Shown here one piece after another: positions 62,717 to 64,000 of a stretch of 64,000 nucleotides of DNA. Both the position numbers and the translations under genes were made by a program. The notes beneath the pieces are model-generated. The model was not told the DNA's origin and ran no database searches. It saw nothing but the letters and a program-made list of their open reading frames with translations. Every line of letters starts with the position of its first letter. Within the stretch, counting starts at the first letter, position 1. Source of the DNA: Alphaproteobacteria bacterium (lineage in GTDB: Bacteria; Pseudomonadota; Alphaproteobacteria; Micavibrionales; Micavibrionaceae); NCBI GenBank assembly GCA_030424975.1, contig JAUHVY010000001.1, positions 431,093 to 495,092 of the forward strand, given 5' to 3'.

Positions 62717-63553
62717 ATGGAACAATGGCAAGATCAATCTGTAATATTAGCGGTGCGCAGGCACGGTGAGAACGGGGCAATCGTCTCGTTGCTCACACGT
62801 GATCACGGGCGGCAGGCAGGATATGTGCGCGGTGCATTTTCCACGAAGAACCGCGGGACGTTAGAGGTCGGTAATATTGTGGATGCGAATTGGCGTGCCA
62901 GAACATCGGAAAATTTGGGATCTCTCTCGTTGGAGCTATCACATTCAACGGCGGCGCGCATTATGCAAGATGCGCTAAAACTTGCGGCGTTGCAGGCGGC
63001 CTGTGCCTTGTGTGATCAGGCTTTGCCTGAAAAAGAGGGGCATAGCGGCCTGTATGACGGCTTTATTGCCTTGTTGAATATTTTGGAAACCGATATTTGG
63101 GCGGCAGGATATATTATGTGGGAAATTGCCCTTTTGCGTGAGCTTGGGTTCTCACTCGATCTGAGCCGCTGTGCAGGCGGCGGTGATGCGTCGACGCTTG
63201 CGTATATTTCGCCGAAGACAGGACGCGCCGTAAGCTATAGTGCAGGCGAGCCGTATAAGGACAAGCTTCTTCCTTTGCCCGGGTTTTTAAAACCGAATGG
63301 CGGCGGGGCGGATAATGAAGATATTTTAACAGGCTTACAGCTCACACGTTTTTTTCTGGAGCATTGGGTTTTTGCGCATCATAACCGTGGACTGCCCGAG
63401 GCAAGAATAAGGTTAGGCTTGCGTTTTGCCGAACAATTTGCAAAAACAGATAGCTCGGGCGATACAGCGTCCGTGCCGTGTGAGAGCGAGAATACACGAA
63501 ACATTAATGCGTTAGGGTCGGAAATATATGTCCAAGAATACTCCACAGGATAA
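62717..63553 (+). CDS. recO: DNA repair protein RecO
   Basis: Helps RecR and RecF load RecA onto SSB-coated DNA. The 278-residue protein has the N-terminal OB domain ([41 protein letters not shown]) and the helical body with [16 protein letters not shown] and [21 protein letters not shown]. The OB domain includes the Arg-rich start. parC starts in its last 26 bases. The C-terminal tail after about residue 250 is variable and unusual. Confidence 0.94.
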   Translation: MEQWQDQSVILAVRRHGENGAIVSLLTRDHGRQAGYVRGAFSTKNRGTLEVGNIVDANWRARTSENLGSLSLELSHSTAARIMQDALKLAALQAACALCDQALPEKEGHSGLYDGFIALLNILETDIWAAGYIMWEIALLRELGFSLDLSRCAGGGDASTLAYISPKTGRAVSYSAGEPYKDKLLPLPGFLKPNGGGADNEDILTGLQLTRFFLEHWVFAHHNRGLPEARIRLGLRFAEQFAKTDSSGDTASVPCESENTRNINALGSEIYVQEYSTG

Positions 63554-64000
63554 CACAGCACATCAGATCATCGACCAACCGATGACCGATATTTTATCGG
63601 ATCGGTATTTGTCGTATGCGCTATCGACCATTATGAGCCGATCATTGCCTGATGTGCGTGACGGTATGAAGCCTGTGCATCGTCGTTTGTTATATGCGAT
63701 GTATCAATTAAAGCTTAACCCAGAGCAAGGGCCGAAAAAATCGGCGCGTGTGGTTGGTGATGTGATTGGTAAATTCCACCCACATGGTGATACCGCCGTT
63801 TATGATGCGATGGTGCGCTTGGCGCAGGATTTCTCTCAACGCTATCCGCTTGTCGACGGGCAGGGGAACTTTGGTAACATTGACGGTGATAACGCGGCCG
63901 CTATGCGTTACACGGAGGCGAAGTTAACGAGTGTAGCGATGTTGCTGCTTGACGGGATCAAGGAAAACGCTGTTGATTTCCGCCCGACCTATGATGGATC
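63528..64000 (+). CDS. parC: DNA topoisomerase IV subunit A, N-terminal part (cut by window edge)
   Basis: The first 157 codons of parC are visible from ATG 63528, running past the right edge. The protein begins [20 protein letters not shown], followed by [28 protein letters not shown], the [16 protein letters not shown] and [10 protein letters not shown] with the catalytic Tyr. The [11 protein letters not shown] phrasing distinguishes ParC from GyrA. In the QRDR, positions equivalent to E. coli Ser80 and Glu84 are Thr and Asp. The start lies inside recO (26-base overlap). Confidence 0.93.
   Translation, partial: MSKNTPQDNTAHQIIDQPMTDILSDRYLSYALSTIMSRSLPDVRDGMKPVHRRLLYAMYQLKLNPEQGPKKSARVVGDVIGKFHPHGDTAVYDAMVRLAQDFSQRYPLVDGQGNFGNIDGDNAAAMRYTEAKLTSVAMLLLDGIKENAVDFRPTYDG

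Noticed and set aside
1-64000. tRNA, rRNA, CRISPR, insertion sequence, prophage or toxin-antitoxin genes
   Set aside because: Gaps are short and gave no cloverleaf, repeat-spacer array, transposase, integrase or phage protein. The lone RHH protein has no toxin partner next to it.

Overview
The window is a 64 kb stretch of chromosome from an alphaproteobacterium of moderate to low GC (mid-40s percent by eye, not calculated). The assignment rests on gene families and gene order: a MucR/Ros regulator, an RHH_4 ribbon-helix-helix protein, the lgt-MidA-pgeF block with ubiK beside it, prs-rplY-pth-ychF, nfuA-tsaB, a PF09608 protein next to a TauE/SafE permease, and PhaR/PhaC/PhaA/PhaB with a phasin. 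The order-level lineage cannot be fixed without rRNA. A Rhodospirillales- or Micavibrio-like lineage is a guess.

Layout. 1-6.2 kb (minus): start of a response regulator, mutS, dut, coaBC, an acidic Ala/Glu-rich membrane-anchored protein and ubiE. 6.3-13.8 kb (plus): murJ, trpS, a periplasmic protein, TauE/SafE permease + PF09608 protein + universal stress protein, nfuA, tsaB, mucR. 13.8-15.4 kb (minus): proC, YbjN protein, ubiK. 15.6-22.0 kb (plus): lgt, midA, pgeF, prs, rplY, pth, ychF. 22.0-24.8 kb is the least ordinary part: two tandem small membrane-protein paralogues, a stop-interrupted micro-ORF, a 28-codon ORF and a 615-residue unrecognised protein with Cys-bracketed repeats. 25-31.4 kb: ilvE, an OmpR/EnvZ-like pair, a phasin, a 33-codon ORF with a very strong ribosome-binding site, and a large PAS histidine kinase. 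31.4-37.9 kb: recX, an ABC-2 permease, hslO, a lipoprotein, trkH, an OmpA-family lipoprotein and a DJ-1/PfpI-like protein lacking the catalytic Cys. 38-41 kb: prfB with a +1 programmed frameshift and an exported coiled-coil protein. 41.2-45 kb: phaR divergent from phaC-phaA-phaB. 45-64 kb: AsmA-like protein, RHH regulator, fumC, purK, purE, a DUF465 protein, pfkA, two PH-domain membrane proteins, ilvD, an L,D-transpeptidase, a Tat-exported M15-like peptidase, folK, folP, a histidine phosphatase, aspartate dehydrogenase, an Ldh_2 oxidoreductase, recO and the start of parC.

How it fits together. Most genes are housekeeping: repair and replication, translation, cofactors (CoA, ubiquinone, Fe-S, folate), nucleotides, branched-chain amino acids and envelope construction. 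A complete polyhydroxybutyrate route is present: thiolase, reductase, synthase, repressor and phasin, with the phasin about 13 kb from the rest. No rRNA, tRNA, CRISPR array, transposase, integrase or phage gene was found. No gene-free stretch exceeds about 300 bases; the longest (36988-37251 and the 28570-28826 region) are AT-rich promoter regions.

The best leads are the 22.0-24.8 kb cluster, the small ORF ahead of the PAS kinase, the Cys-less DJ-1-like protein and the short PHA synthase. Nothing seen by eye amounts to a proven new system.
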